DNA from: WTJD01 sp964225175
GTDB lineage: Bacteria > Pseudomonadota > Gammaproteobacteria > Xanthomonadales > SZUA-36
Assembly: GCA_964225175.1 (NCBI GenBank)
Contig: CAXQNK010000105.1
Span: 1-64,000, forward strand
Length of the DNA stretch: 64,000 bases
Direction of reading: 5' to 3'
Position numbers and translations under genes: made by a program. The notes below the pieces were generated by a model. That model was not told where the DNA came from, did no database searches, and was given only the letters and a program-made list of their open reading frames with translations. This document shows positions 35,114 through 43,629 of this stretch, piece after piece. How positions within the stretch are numbered: the first letter of the stretch is position 1; each line of letters begins with the position of its first letter.

Positions 35114-35572
35114 ATGACTGAAGTGTTGCGACTTTGCGTTGTGCTCGTGATATTCAACCTGGGCATTGGCGGCTGTGCCAGCCTGGGCCCGAACTACGAG
35201 TCCCCCACGGTGACCCTGAGTTCTTTCAGGGTCCTTCCCGCGGAAGGCATGGTGCCTGAATTTGAAATCGGACTTCGCATCCTCAATCCAAACGCGGCGG
35301 CATTGGAGCTGCAGGGCATTGTTTACACCATATCGGTGCAGGGCTTTGAACTGGTCAAGGGCGTGGGGCGAGACTTTCCCCTGATCGATGGGTACAGCGA
35401 AGAGGAGATTACGCTCTCCGCCAGTGCCAACCTTCTCACGGGTATCCGTTTTTTTGGCGACATGATGAAAAACCAGCAGCAGTCGCTGACCTATGATTTT
35501 GAGGCACGCCTTGATGTCGGAGGTCTGTTCTCAATTGTAGAGGTGAGGGAAAGCGGCAGCATCGATCTCTGA
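35114..35572 (+). CDS. LEA type 2 (WHy-domain) lipoprotein
   Basis: A 152-residue lipoprotein. The signal peptide ends GIGGCAS, a lipobox with Cys22 as the lipidation site. The mature part is one LEA14-like beta-sandwich: TVTLSSFRVLPAEG, FEIGLRILNPNAAALELQGIVY (the typical NPN motif) and YDFEARLDVGG. Bacterial LEA2 lipoproteins have been linked to desiccation or envelope stress, but the role here is unproven. It is followed after 34 bases by the molybdopterin oxidoreductase on the same strand, which may be co-transcribed. Confidence 0.86.
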   Translation: MTEVLRLCVVLVIFNLGIGGCASLGPNYESPTVTLSSFRVLPAEGMVPEFEIGLRILNPNAAALELQGIVYTISVQGFELVKGVGRDFPLIDGYSEEEITLSASANLLTGIRFFGDMMKNQQQSLTYDFEARLDVGGLFSIVEVRESGSIDL

Positions 35573-35606
35573 ACGTGCGCCCGGAAGTTGCGGGATTGGA
35601 GAAATA

Positions 35607-37751
35607 ATGACCAAAGACAACCAGCCCGGCTCTGTGCACTATCGAGCCTGCCATCTTTGCGAGGCCATCTGCGGCGTAGCCATCACAGTCGAGGAGGGTC
35701 GGGTCACATCTGTCAAAGGGGACGCCGATGACCCATTCAGTCGCGGCCATGTCTGCCCCAAGGCGGTCACGCTGAAAGATGTCCACGAGGACCCGGATCG
35801 ACTGCGCCAACCTATGATCAGATCGGGGAAGCAATGGCGGGAGTGCGGCTGGGAAGAGGCTTATGCGGCTGTCGCAGAGGGCCTCGCTGAAGTCATCGAA
35901 AAGCAAGGCCCCGATGCGGTAGCCATCTACCTGGGCAACCCAACCGTTCATAACTGGGGCATGATGACCCACAGCGTCAATTTTCACGGCCTCATCAGAA
36001 CGCGCAACCGGTATTCCGCGACATCGGTTGATCAGTTGCCGCATCAGCTGATTTGCCACTGGATGTACGGTCATCAACTCATGGTCCCGGTTCCTGACGT
36101 GGACCGCAGCCAGTTTTTTCTGATCATTGGCGGCAACCCGATGGCGTCCAATGGTAGCCTGATGACGGTGCCGGATTTCAGGGGGCGGATGAAAGCGCTG
36201 CGGGCTCGAGGAGGGCGCCTGGTAGTCGTGGACCCGCGCCGTACCGAGACAGCCGAGATTGCTGATGATCATGTTTTTATCCGGCCCGGCACAGACGCCT
36301 GGTTTCTGCTGGCCCTGCTGAATGTCATCATTACCGAGCATCTTGATGACCTCTCAGCCTATGAAGATTTTCTCGGGAACTGGCACCAGGTGGGACCAGC
36401 GATAGCGGGTTTTACTCCGGAGCGTGCTGAAGAAATATGCCGGGTCCCGTCCCAGACCATTCGTGAGATCGCCCGCGCTCTGGCTGACGCGGACGGGGCG
36501 GTGTGCTACGGACGAATGGGTGTGTCCGTGCAGCGTTTTGGCACTTTGTGTCAATGGGCCATCCAGTTGATCAATATCGCCACCGGCAACCTTGATCGCC
36601 CTGGTGGCAGCATGTTCACCTTGCCGGCTGTTGACACCGTGGGCGGACCCAACAGCCGTCCGGGGCATTTCAATCGGTGGCAAAGCCGCGTTCGGGGGCT
36701 TCCTGAGTTCTCCGGCGAGTTACCGGTTGCGGCGCTGGCCGAAGAAATTCTCACCCCGGGAGATGGCCAGGTACGTGCGCTGATCACCGGCGCGGGTAAT
36801 CCGGTGTTGTCTACACCCAATGGCCAGCAGCTTGATGAAGCGCTGGAACAGCTGGACTTCATGGTGTCCGTGGATTTTTATCTCAACGAGACCACGCGGC
36901 ATGCGCGGGTCATCCTGCCGCCGAGCTCTCCCCTGGAGCGCGACCATTTCGATCTGGTGTTTAACGTCTTCGCGGTTCGAAACGTGGCACGCTACAGCCC
37001 CGCGACCTTGCCCAAAGCCCAGGGTGCACGTCACGACTGGGAAATTCTGACGGCGCTTGGCGAGCGCCTTGCCCAGAGATTGGGGGTGGCACCCAAGCCC
37101 AGTATTCCGCCCACAGCGCTGCTGCAGATGGGGCTGCGCGCTGGCCCCTACGGACGATCTGAAGAGCGGCCGGATGGGCTCGATTTCGAATCTCTGGCGC
37201 AACAGGTTCATGGTGTTGACCTCGGGCCGCTGCAGCCCTGCCTGCCAGGCCGCTTGCAGCGCGAGGACAGGATGATTGACTGCGCGCCCGAGCGGGTTCT
37301 GGCAGACCTAGAGCGTCTTGCTGCCGAGCCGGAGCCCTCATCGATTTCCGATGAGCAGTTGCTGATGATTGGCAGAAGGCATGTGCGAAGCAACAATTCC
37401 TGGGGACATAACTATCGCAGGCTCGTCAAGGGCAAGCCGCGCCACCAGTTGCAAATGCATCCGACCGATGCGCAGGCCCGTCAATTGACGGACGGTCAGC
37501 TCGTTCGGCTGCGTTCGCGTGTGGGTGAAGTGACGGTCGATCTGCAGCTGACAGACGCCATGATGCCGGGCGTGGTGAGCTTGCCCCACGGTTGGGGCCA
37601 TGACCGCAAAGGCGTGCGGTTGCGCGTGGCGTCAGAGCGTCCCGGCGTAAGCATGAATGATCTGACCGATGAGTCGGCTCTCGACGTGGTGTCTGGGAAC
37701 GCCGTGTTAAATGGCGTTCCAGTGACCGTGTATGCCGCCGAATCCAGTTAG
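35607..37751 (+). CDS. Molybdopterin-dependent oxidoreductase (bis-MGD, 4Fe-4S)
   Basis: A 714-residue enzyme of the formate dehydrogenase/nitrate reductase/DMSO reductase superfamily. The N terminus binds a 4Fe-4S cluster through Cys15-x2-Cys18-x3-Cys22-x27-Cys50 (CHLCEAICG, GHVCPKA), followed by the molybdopterin domains (FFLIIGGNPMASN, LVVVDPRRTETA, FIRPGTDAWFLLALLN) and the dinucleotide-binding C-terminal barrel. There is no Tat signal, so it should stay in the cytoplasm. No electron-transfer or membrane subunit lies next to it. Substrate unknown. A GGAG RBS lies 9 bases before the ATG. Confidence 0.9.
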   Translation: MTKDNQPGSVHYRACHLCEAICGVAITVEEGRVTSVKGDADDPFSRGHVCPKAVTLKDVHEDPDRLRQPMIRSGKQWRECGWEEAYAAVAEGLAEVIEKQGPDAVAIYLGNPTVHNWGMMTHSVNFHGLIRTRNRYSATSVDQLPHQLICHWMYGHQLMVPVPDVDRSQFFLIIGGNPMASNGSLMTVPDFRGRMKALRARGGRLVVVDPRRTETAEIADDHVFIRPGTDAWFLLALLNVIITEHLDDLSAYEDFLGNWHQVGPAIAGFTPERAEEICRVPSQTIREIARALADADGAVCYGRMGVSVQRFGTLCQWAIQLINIATGNLDRPGGSMFTLPAVDTVGGPNSRPGHFNRWQSRVRGLPEFSGELPVAALAEEILTPGDGQVRALITGAGNPVLSTPNGQQLDEALEQLDFMVSVDFYLNETTRHARVILPPSSPLERDHFDLVFNVFAVRNVARYSPATLPKAQGARHDWEILTALGERLAQRLGVAPKPSIPPTALLQMGLRAGPYGRSEERPDGLDFESLAQQVHGVDLGPLQPCLPGRLQREDRMIDCAPERVLADLERLAAEPEPSSISDEQLLMIGRRHVRSNNSWGHNYRRLVKGKPRHQLQMHPTDAQARQLTDGQLVRLRSRVGEVTVDLQLTDAMMPGVVSLPHGWGHDRKGVRLRVASERPGVSMNDLTDESALDVVSGNAVLNGVPVTVYAAESS

Positions 37752-37753
37752 GA

Positions 37754-38317
37754 TCAAGTCGCTTGGTTCGTGCCGGGAAAACGCCGGCATTGCGGGTGGG
37801 GGTCGACCTGAAGCACATTGCACATTGAGGCTACCGTCCGGTACCACCCGACCAGGATGATGAATTCTACGAGCTGCTCATCACTGTAACGGGCCCTCAG
37901 CTGTGCCCATGAGTCATCAGACAGTTGCGCGGATTCTGATAGCTCGTCAATCATGTCGATCAGCTGCGCATCCGATTCTGACCAGGCTTCCCGGATGCAT
38001 CCCTGCATGATGGTGGCGTCCACCTGATCTTGCGTGAGCCCGGCGGCTTCGGCGAACACGGTTGCGTGAAGTCCCCACTCATGTTCGGCACCCAACATGC
38101 CCGTGACGCGGTGAACAACAATTTCCCTGTCGCGTAGGGGGAGCAGACCATGCCCCAATAGTCCGGCGCCGAGGATACCCGCGCGCGTAGCCAGGTCGGG
38201 GTGGATGTGAAAAGCCTCGAAAATCTCCGGGGTCTCGATGTCGGTTTGGCCTTTCCATCGGGCAATGTTTTTCGCCACGTCCGGCGAATAAGGTGGTTTC
38301 GGGGGCTTTAGTCGCAT
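37754..38317 (-). CDS. Carboxymuconolactone decarboxylase-family protein
   Basis: A 187-residue AhpD-like alpha-helical protein. The CMD core begins LATRAGILGAGLLGHGLLPLRDREIVVHRVTGMLGAEHEWGLH, but the usual AhpD CxxC redox pair is replaced by the E-x-E-W-x-x-H pattern, so it is more likely a decarboxylase-type or unknown member than a peroxidase partner. ATG 38317 has AAGGAG 9 bases upstream. The stop is 2 bases from that of the convergent molybdopterin enzyme. Confidence 0.85.
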   Translation of the reverse strand: MRLKPPKPPYSPDVAKNIARWKGQTDIETPEIFEAFHIHPDLATRAGILGAGLLGHGLLPLRDREIVVHRVTGMLGAEHEWGLHATVFAEAAGLTQDQVDATIMQGCIREAWSESDAQLIDMIDELSESAQLSDDSWAQLRARYSDEQLVEFIILVGWYRTVASMCNVLQVDPHPQCRRFPGTNQAT

Positions 38318-38430
38318 TGCGGCGGACTCCTTGCGGATGTGTGTGGTCACAGGTGTTCAGGCATGAAAAAAATTATAAACCAGCCCGAATGATTCCGAGC
38401 AGGCAAGAGCAGGTGGCTAAAAAGTCAGGT

Positions 38431-38458
38431 AAAAGCCAGTCGCTCCCGGCTGGCTTTT
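38431..38458. terminator. Bidirectional intrinsic terminator
   Basis: AAAAGCCAG (38431-38439) and CTGGCTTTT (38450-38458) form a perfect 9-base stem with a 10-base loop, with T-rich sides on both strands. It lies about 290 bases past the end of the MBL gene on the minus strand, and about 110 bases upstream of the CMD gene start. It probably ends minus-strand transcription running through the gap. Confidence 0.65.
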
Positions 38459-38749
38459 CTGGTGGGCTGGTCAGCCTTTGAGGGATTCTGTCTTGTGGGT
38501 GGCGATGTATTGAACATCTGCCGAACAGTCCATGCGAGCCCCGCACTCGTCCTGGAATTGCTGTCTTCAGAACCGGCTCTGGACTCGCTGCGAAAGCGAT
38601 TGACAAACACCTGGCGTTGCCTTTTGGGGAGGGAGATGAATGGGTGTCAGTGCCGAATTGATTCCGCAGCGCGTCCCATCGTGAGCGAGGGTGCTTACAG
38701 AAGTCTCCGAGGCCGGAAGTCCGGCTCGATCTCATTCAACGCCTCAGCA
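38459..38749. other. Gene-free stretch between hairpin and MBL gene
   Basis: About 290 bases with no convincing coding frame on either strand. The only small structures are an imperfect palindrome GCCGGAAGTCCGGC at 38712-38725 and the flanking terminator. It resembles the 3' untranslated region of the MBL transcript or an unrecognised non-coding RNA. No tRNA, RNase P, tmRNA or 6S RNA signature was seen. Confidence 0.35.
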
Positions 38750-39826
38750 CTACATACCTTTGCGGGTTTGAATGATTTCTGTAGAGTTGGCGGGCAGGCT
38801 GAACGACACCCCGTCGTAGCCCACCGTGTACTCGGGGAAAATGTCGCCCGCACCATTCAGCCACAGTGCTTCTTGCCCCGGCACCATGATTGGCGGTACC
38901 ACGTGGTAATACAGCAGGTGACCGACTCTGGCGTCGCGCGCTGTTTCTGCGGCCTCCCGTGGGCTGGCGTGATAGTCGGGGACGTCAAACATGACCTTGG
39001 CCAAAAGCTCGTTACCCAGGTTTTTGGCCGTGTCTTCCATCATGCCGATGAGTTCAGGCGAAAGCGCCTCATGGACCAACAGGTCAATACCTTCTGCGAA
39101 GCGCCTGATGTTGTCGGATTGAGAGGTGTCGCCGCTAATCAGCATGGTTCGCCCCCCATAAGTGAAGCGATAGCCCACCGCGGGCGAGACGGGTGCGTGA
39201 TCGACTCTCAACGCCTCGACTGTTAAGCCATTCTTGCTGAAGACGGTCGTGAGCGCGCCATCTGGCGGTGTCGTGAAAGGCAAGGCGGTTAAGCCGGCAG
39301 CCGAGAGTGGAGCGACAAAGTCTCCGTGATGATTGTGCCGATAGGTGAAGTCGGCGGTATAAGCGGCGTTAAAGCCGGCGATGACGTCTTCCACGCCCTC
39401 GGGGCCATACACAGTCAGGGGCGTGAGCTTATCTCCTGTGGTCCAACGTAAGGTAGCCAACTCACCAAGCCCGTCGATGTGATCAGAGTGAAAGTGTGTG
39501 AGAAACACGGCTTCTACACCACCGAGAGGGTAGCCCAGCCGCGCGAAATTACGGGGGCCATTGGCGCCGGCATCGACAAGGAATAATTGGTCTCCTGCTA
39601 CCACCACCACGCAAGGGCCCGAGGCGCGGGGTGAGGGCATCGGGCCGCCCGCGCCGCAGAGTGCGACGTGCAGGCCATCTTCCAGAAGCTCTACTTGATT
39701 CGTACCCATTTGCTTGGGGAGGGCTGCCGCCATCAAGCGTTCGGCAATTGAAGCTCGCTGGGTGTAACCAACACCCAGCGCAATGGATATCGCCAGCGCA
39801 AGAACAACCATGTTGCGTGTTTTCAT
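38750..39826 (-). CDS. Exported metallo-beta-lactamase-fold hydrolase
   Basis: A 358-residue MBL-fold protein of the arylsulfatase/RNase-Z-like branch. An N-terminal signal anchor (MVVLALAISIALGVGYTQRA) indicates export or anchoring. The metal site is HFHSDHIDGL, with additional ligands in LRVDHAP, LISGDTSQSD and the late histidine of LLYYHVVPP. The GTPMPSPxR-like block (GGPMPSPRASG) is typical of this branch. It may hydrolyse phosphodiesters, sulfate or lactone substrates. It is the last of three minus-strand genes, each preceded by the shared repeat element. Confidence 0.86.
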   Translation of the reverse strand: MKTRNMVVLALAISIALGVGYTQRASIAERLMAAALPKQMGTNQVELLEDGLHVALCGAGGPMPSPRASGPCVVVVAGDQLFLVDAGANGPRNFARLGYPLGGVEAVFLTHFHSDHIDGLGELATLRWTTGDKLTPLTVYGPEGVEDVIAGFNAAYTADFTYRHNHHGDFVAPLSAAGLTALPFTTPPDGALTTVFSKNGLTVEALRVDHAPVSPAVGYRFTYGGRTMLISGDTSQSDNIRRFAEGIDLLVHEALSPELIGMMEDTAKNLGNELLAKVMFDVPDYHASPREAAETARDARVGHLLYYHVVPPIMVPGQEALWLNGAGDIFPEYTVGYDGVSFSLPANSTEIIQTRKGM

Positions 39827-39900
39827 AATGAACGTCCTCGGCGCTTTTCAAGACGGTGCACAAGAGTCCAGGTATTGGCACCATCGATGCCGGAATTTAA

Positions 39901-39958
39901 TGGATAGGAAGCATAAACCACCTGCTTCGCAATTCAGCCCGACATCAGTGGCCCCGGA
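39901..39958 (-). repeat. Dispersed regulatory-like repeat, copy A
   Basis: The shortest and most diverged copy of a repeat also at 41076-41186 and 43628-43744. Its core on the plus strand is GGATAGGAAGCATAAACCAC at 39902-39921, one base different from the other two copies. On the minus strand it reads GGTGGTTTATGCTTCC, which has the look of an extended -10 promoter. It begins directly after the stop of the 2OG-oxygenase gene and lies about 75 bases upstream of the MBL gene start. Confidence 0.7.
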
Positions 39959-39959
39959 G

Positions 39960-41036
39960 CTATCTCCCTGCCACCAGACGCTTGAGGCTGCGCATGGGCC
40001 GGGTGACCTTCCAGGACGTGGAGTTTTCGAGTTCTTCGATTCGCGCCGCCAAACGCCTGACCTCCGCCTCCCGGCGCCCCAACATTTCCTGCAGGCCTTC
40101 CAGGTCGTCCGATTCGCTGTCTTCTTCCGGCACCGGGGGGGGCTTGCGCCCCTGTTGCTCCCTGGCGTGGTTCAGCTCGGTATTGAGCTGCATGATGTTA
40201 CCGTACAGCCGCCGCAGATGCTGGTCACGCCGGGTCACCAGGTTGCGGATATGTTGCAGCCGCTCAGCACTCAGCACCATGCCGGCATGCATGTCCTCGG
40301 GGAGGTGCTCTTCGACGTAAATGGTGGAATGCGCCGGACCCAGCTCATCCTCGGGCCGCGTGTCAGTGTAGAAGTACAGCGCAAAGCTCTTGCGCGAGAG
40401 ATGACGCTTGTCCTCCGGCAGTGCAATCACCGGAAAACCGTGCCAGGAGTATTCGTTGGTCTCGAAGATCACGGCGCGGTTGAAGGCCGGGGTGACGGTG
40501 ATGATCTCGTCCTGCGAGGGCGGCAGGTAGGGGTCACGATGCAGCTGGATGGAGCCACCCCACTCGTCACGCCACTCCGGGGTGAGATACACGATGAGGT
40601 TGAGTCGACGGTGTTGGCGGGTGATCGGATGCAGGTTGAAGTCCACGTGGGCGTCCAGGCTCTGGCCATGTCGGTTCTCGTGCGTTCCGCCACCGAAGTA
40701 ATTCGGGTCGTATTCGAGGTCCGGCACGCCGGTGATGCGGGAAATCAGCATGCGGAAATCGTCGCTCTGCACCAGATCGTCCAACTCCCGCCAGTCGGGT
40801 CCGAGTTCGCGCACTTTCTCGTGCACGCATTTGCCGCCCACCTCGCCGTTTTCGTTGATGGACAACTGCTCGTCGAACTCAGGGAAGGACTCGGCGAGCC
40901 GCGCCGCGAGATCGGTGCTGAAGAAGCCGTCGATACACACGTGTCGAAACGGCTGCGCAGCTGCGAAGCGCCTTGCAATCTCATCCGCCTGTTCCATGAC
41001 TTGCTGGTTGATGTCCCTGTCCAGTGTTGCCTTCAT
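39960..41036 (-). CDS. 2-oxoglutarate/Fe(II)-dependent oxygenase with helical C-terminal tail
   Basis: A 358-residue protein. The prolyl-4-hydroxylase-like double-stranded helix holds the iron triad His130-x-Asp132 (LDAHVDFN) and His199 (YSWHGFP), and the arginine for 2-oxoglutarate is Arg215 (SRKSFALYF). Residues about 250-335 form a coiled coil. The end (about 338-354) carries the NSTSWKVTRPMR motif that is common at the C terminus of bacterial surface-glycan glycosyltransferases. It may hydroxylate a protein or sugar during envelope biosynthesis. ATG 41036 has AGGTGA 8 bases upstream, and a GTG at 41048 is the alternative. Confidence 0.87.
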   Translation of the reverse strand: MKATLDRDINQQVMEQADEIARRFAAAQPFRHVCIDGFFSTDLAARLAESFPEFDEQLSINENGEVGGKCVHEKVRELGPDWRELDDLVQSDDFRMLISRITGVPDLEYDPNYFGGGTHENRHGQSLDAHVDFNLHPITRQHRRLNLIVYLTPEWRDEWGGSIQLHRDPYLPPSQDEIITVTPAFNRAVIFETNEYSWHGFPVIALPEDKRHLSRKSFALYFYTDTRPEDELGPAHSTIYVEEHLPEDMHAGMVLSAERLQHIRNLVTRRDQHLRRLYGNIMQLNTELNHAREQQGRKPPPVPEEDSESDDLEGLQEMLGRREAEVRRLAARIEELENSTSWKVTRPMRSLKRLVAGR

Positions 41037-41075
41037 CGCTGCGTTCACCTGGGTGCTCTATTTCCACTCGATGGT

Positions 41076-41186
41076 ACGGATAGGAAGTATAAACCACCTA
41101 GTTGGGACTGCAGCCCGCTGTCCGCGGCCCCGGGAAATCGCATAAGGTAACAAGGGCTGATCCGCCGGGCTGCTGGTCACCAGTTC
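41076..41186 (-). repeat. Dispersed regulatory-like repeat, copy B
   Basis: This copy has the core GGATAGGAAGTATAAACCAC (41078-41097) and shares about 110 bases with copy C, including TGATCCGCCGGGCT and ACCAGTTC/GCCAGTTC at the far end. It lies about 40 bases upstream of the 2OG-oxygenase start, so the minus-strand TATACT box in it could serve as that gene's promoter. The following 250 bases (41187-41436) up to the sulfatase-like gene end show no gene. Confidence 0.75.
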
Positions 41187-41436
41187 GTCTCAGTATGCCT
41201 CCTCCGGGCCAAATTGGCCCCATGGCCGTGACGCAGCCGAATCCGGCCCAGGACTCGACGCCCCATTAGCTGGCCCCAAACAGACTCTTGCCGTGCTCAG
41301 CTTTCCGGTAGCGATTCGGTCAGCGCTCGATCTGCCGGAAGGAACGACGACCGGCGATGGCAGTTTCTGGTTCGGAGTGTTCGGAGATCGAACCGGACGG
41401 ACTCGCAGATGTTTTGGGGGGCACGAAATTTTTCTA

Positions 41437-43629
41437 TTACCGTGCCTCGAACTGCAGTTCGTAGAATGCGAGCCCCAACATTCGACGATCAGGGCTGACG
41501 TTCAGTTGGGATGGTGATATTGCGTCGGGTAATTCAACGCTAATGCGCGTCGAACCATCCGCCATGAGCAGACCGGCGGGTATCTCCACTTCAATCATCT
41601 GGAATTCACCTTTCTCCAGTGAGAAACGGGAAATTTCTGAACCGCCAACGCGCACGGTTACTCTTTGGCTGTCAATTAGCCCCGGCGCCAAGAAGGGTTT
41701 GACCCTCGCGCTCAGCAAGATATCGGTCTGCGTCTTCTCAAAGGGAATCAACAGGCTGGCTGCTTTACCATTGGTCCAAGTGATTGCCTTGTCCGTGCTC
41801 ATGGCCCATCCGCTCTCAATGAATGCCCTGAAGGTTCCCTCGGTACCAAAGCTCAACCTGGTCCCGAAGATATACTTTTCTCGGTCATTCAGAGGGTTGA
41901 CCTCGTGTTCCGAACGAATGTCCCAGGCCGTAAGATCATAAACGCTGCCCCTGATTTCATACTCCGTAAACTGATCAAACCTGTCTTTTGCCGCGGCGTC
42001 ATTTCGATGGATCAGGCTGTTATAAAAATAACGCGATCTGTTTTTACTGCTGCCCTCAGCAAATAAGCGAGTGCCCGGAAAGTTCGGTTCCAATCCGAGT
42101 AGATCAAGAATCGTCGCCGGAATATCGCTTAACTCGGCCCAGGTATCCGAAATGTGGAGTCTCCCTTGAGCATACGGTGGCTTTATCAGTAGCAGGGGTA
42201 AGGGATTACCCCAAAGTCGGTCGAGGGCCTTACTGCTGTCGACTGTATTTCCGTCGGATGTTTTCAGGTCAAAACCCACACCGCCGCCATGATCGCTGTG
42301 GATCAGGATCAAGGACTCGTCGTAAACTCCGAGTTCCATCAATCTGCGCACAAAATTCAGCGAGTTTTCAAGCGTGCAGAGAGACTGAGCGGCTGTATTT
42401 TCGAAGGTATATTCCACTTCATGACCAATAAACGAGCAATCCTCTCTGGTGACAAGCGGCGCATGAGGCGTCACCAGGTGAATGAATTTGTAGCGTGGGC
42501 TTCCGTCAATGACAGTAAGCTGATCTGTCAGGTCCAGCAGGAACGAGTTGTGCGCAAAGTGTTCAAACTGGGTTCCCGCTCCATTTAACAGAGAAGATAA
42601 CCACCAGTTACCTGATCTGTAGACCAGAGGCTTCAGGAAATGGGGGGTTTGGCGGAACAAAGATACATCCAGCAATTTCGCGACGCTCGTCCGGGTGGCC
42701 TCAGATCCGAAACTGTAGGGAGCCGGCACACGAAAGTAACTGGAGTAAAAACTGCGCGGGGGATTCCACCACACGGGTGTCGCTATATCAATGGAGTATC
42801 CTTTCTCGGCCAGTTCGGAGTAAATGTTCTGTCCGTTTAGTGCTTGCTCGTGGTAGTGCGATATGGTCGTGTCGAACCGGTAAGGAACTCCCGTCAGACT
42901 GGCCGGAATGCTCAGGTACGTGACTGGGGAGGACGTTGTTGAGTCTCGGAAAAAGGTGAAACCGGGCAAATCAGCGCCGAGACGGTTTTCCCGCTCTAAA
43001 AGACTTTCAAATATGCTGGCCTGAAAGCCGTCGAGAACCAGATGAAAAACGTTTCCCTGGCTCGAGACGATTGGTAGCTCTGGCGGAAGCGTGTCGCTAC
43101 CATCAATCCTGCTGGCGGGTTTGTTCCATTGCAATTGAATGGCACCGGCTGCCTGCAACACGAGCAACAATATCGCGACTTGCCAGCCTTGGCGAAGCAG
43201 GACTTGCCGCCATTTTAAAAAAATCGCTGCTGCTACCAGCCAGATGGCAAGATCGACCAGGTTGCGCCCACTTTTCGTGAAATCCAGAGGTGTCCCGTCG
43301 AGCACACCCACATCCCAAACAAGCAAGTTTCCATGTGTGTAGGTCACGACACCCAGAAACAGGAAAGTGAGTCTGAGAGTCTGGCCCCAAGGGTTCTTCA
43401 GCAGCAGCACAGGAACAAGGAGAATCAGGGTCAGGATGAGCCACAGAGACACCAGCCCGCTAACCAGCATTTCCTGAAAGCTCGCAACAAATTCGCCAGA
43501 GTTGGAAGCATAAATGTGGAACGTGCCCAGCAAGCACAGGTTCGTGCTGAGCAGCAGAACCGGCAAGACGGAGCTTAAAAGGTCAAGACGGAGTGCCCCC
43601 TTCTCTTTTTTGAGCGAAGAAAAATTCAC
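41437..43629 (-). CDS. Membrane-anchored sulfatase-fold (alkaline phosphatase superfamily) protein
   Basis: A 730-residue protein. The first ~185 residues contain five or six transmembrane segments (LLSSVLPVLLLSTNLCLLG, LVSLWLILTLILLVPVLLL and others). A periplasmic sulfatase/LtaS-like domain follows with the metal-site pattern NVFHLVLDGFQAS, HLVTPHAPLV and IHSDHGGGVGF. The last ~150 residues form a separate beta-sandwich ending MLGLAFYELQFEAR. Candidate roles are phosphoethanolamine, phosphoglycerol or sulfate transfer or removal on surface glycans. GTG 43629 is chosen. A longer frame to 43701 would only translate repeat copy C. Confidence 0.8.
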   Translation of the reverse strand: MNFSSLKKEKGALRLDLLSSVLPVLLLSTNLCLLGTFHIYASNSGEFVASFQEMLVSGLVSLWLILTLILLVPVLLLKNPWGQTLRLTFLFLGVVTYTHGNLLVWDVGVLDGTPLDFTKSGRNLVDLAIWLVAAAIFLKWRQVLLRQGWQVAILLLVLQAAGAIQLQWNKPASRIDGSDTLPPELPIVSSQGNVFHLVLDGFQASIFESLLERENRLGADLPGFTFFRDSTTSSPVTYLSIPASLTGVPYRFDTTISHYHEQALNGQNIYSELAEKGYSIDIATPVWWNPPRSFYSSYFRVPAPYSFGSEATRTSVAKLLDVSLFRQTPHFLKPLVYRSGNWWLSSLLNGAGTQFEHFAHNSFLLDLTDQLTVIDGSPRYKFIHLVTPHAPLVTREDCSFIGHEVEYTFENTAAQSLCTLENSLNFVRRLMELGVYDESLILIHSDHGGGVGFDLKTSDGNTVDSSKALDRLWGNPLPLLLIKPPYAQGRLHISDTWAELSDIPATILDLLGLEPNFPGTRLFAEGSSKNRSRYFYNSLIHRNDAAAKDRFDQFTEYEIRGSVYDLTAWDIRSEHEVNPLNDREKYIFGTRLSFGTEGTFRAFIESGWAMSTDKAITWTNGKAASLLIPFEKTQTDILLSARVKPFLAPGLIDSQRVTVRVGGSEISRFSLEKGEFQMIEVEIPAGLLMADGSTRISVELPDAISPSQLNVSPDRRMLGLAFYELQFEAR

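Noticed and set aside
38459..38749. Possible 6S RNA, RNase P or tmRNA
   Set aside because: No conserved core sequence of these RNAs could be found; only a short resemblance to a CCGGAAGTCCGG stretch, which is a simple palindrome.
39783..41150. Long plus-strand frame opposite the 2OG-oxygenase gene
   Set aside because: It is the antisense of a clear enzyme with an intact iron site; composition is a mirror of the real gene and no domain is visible.
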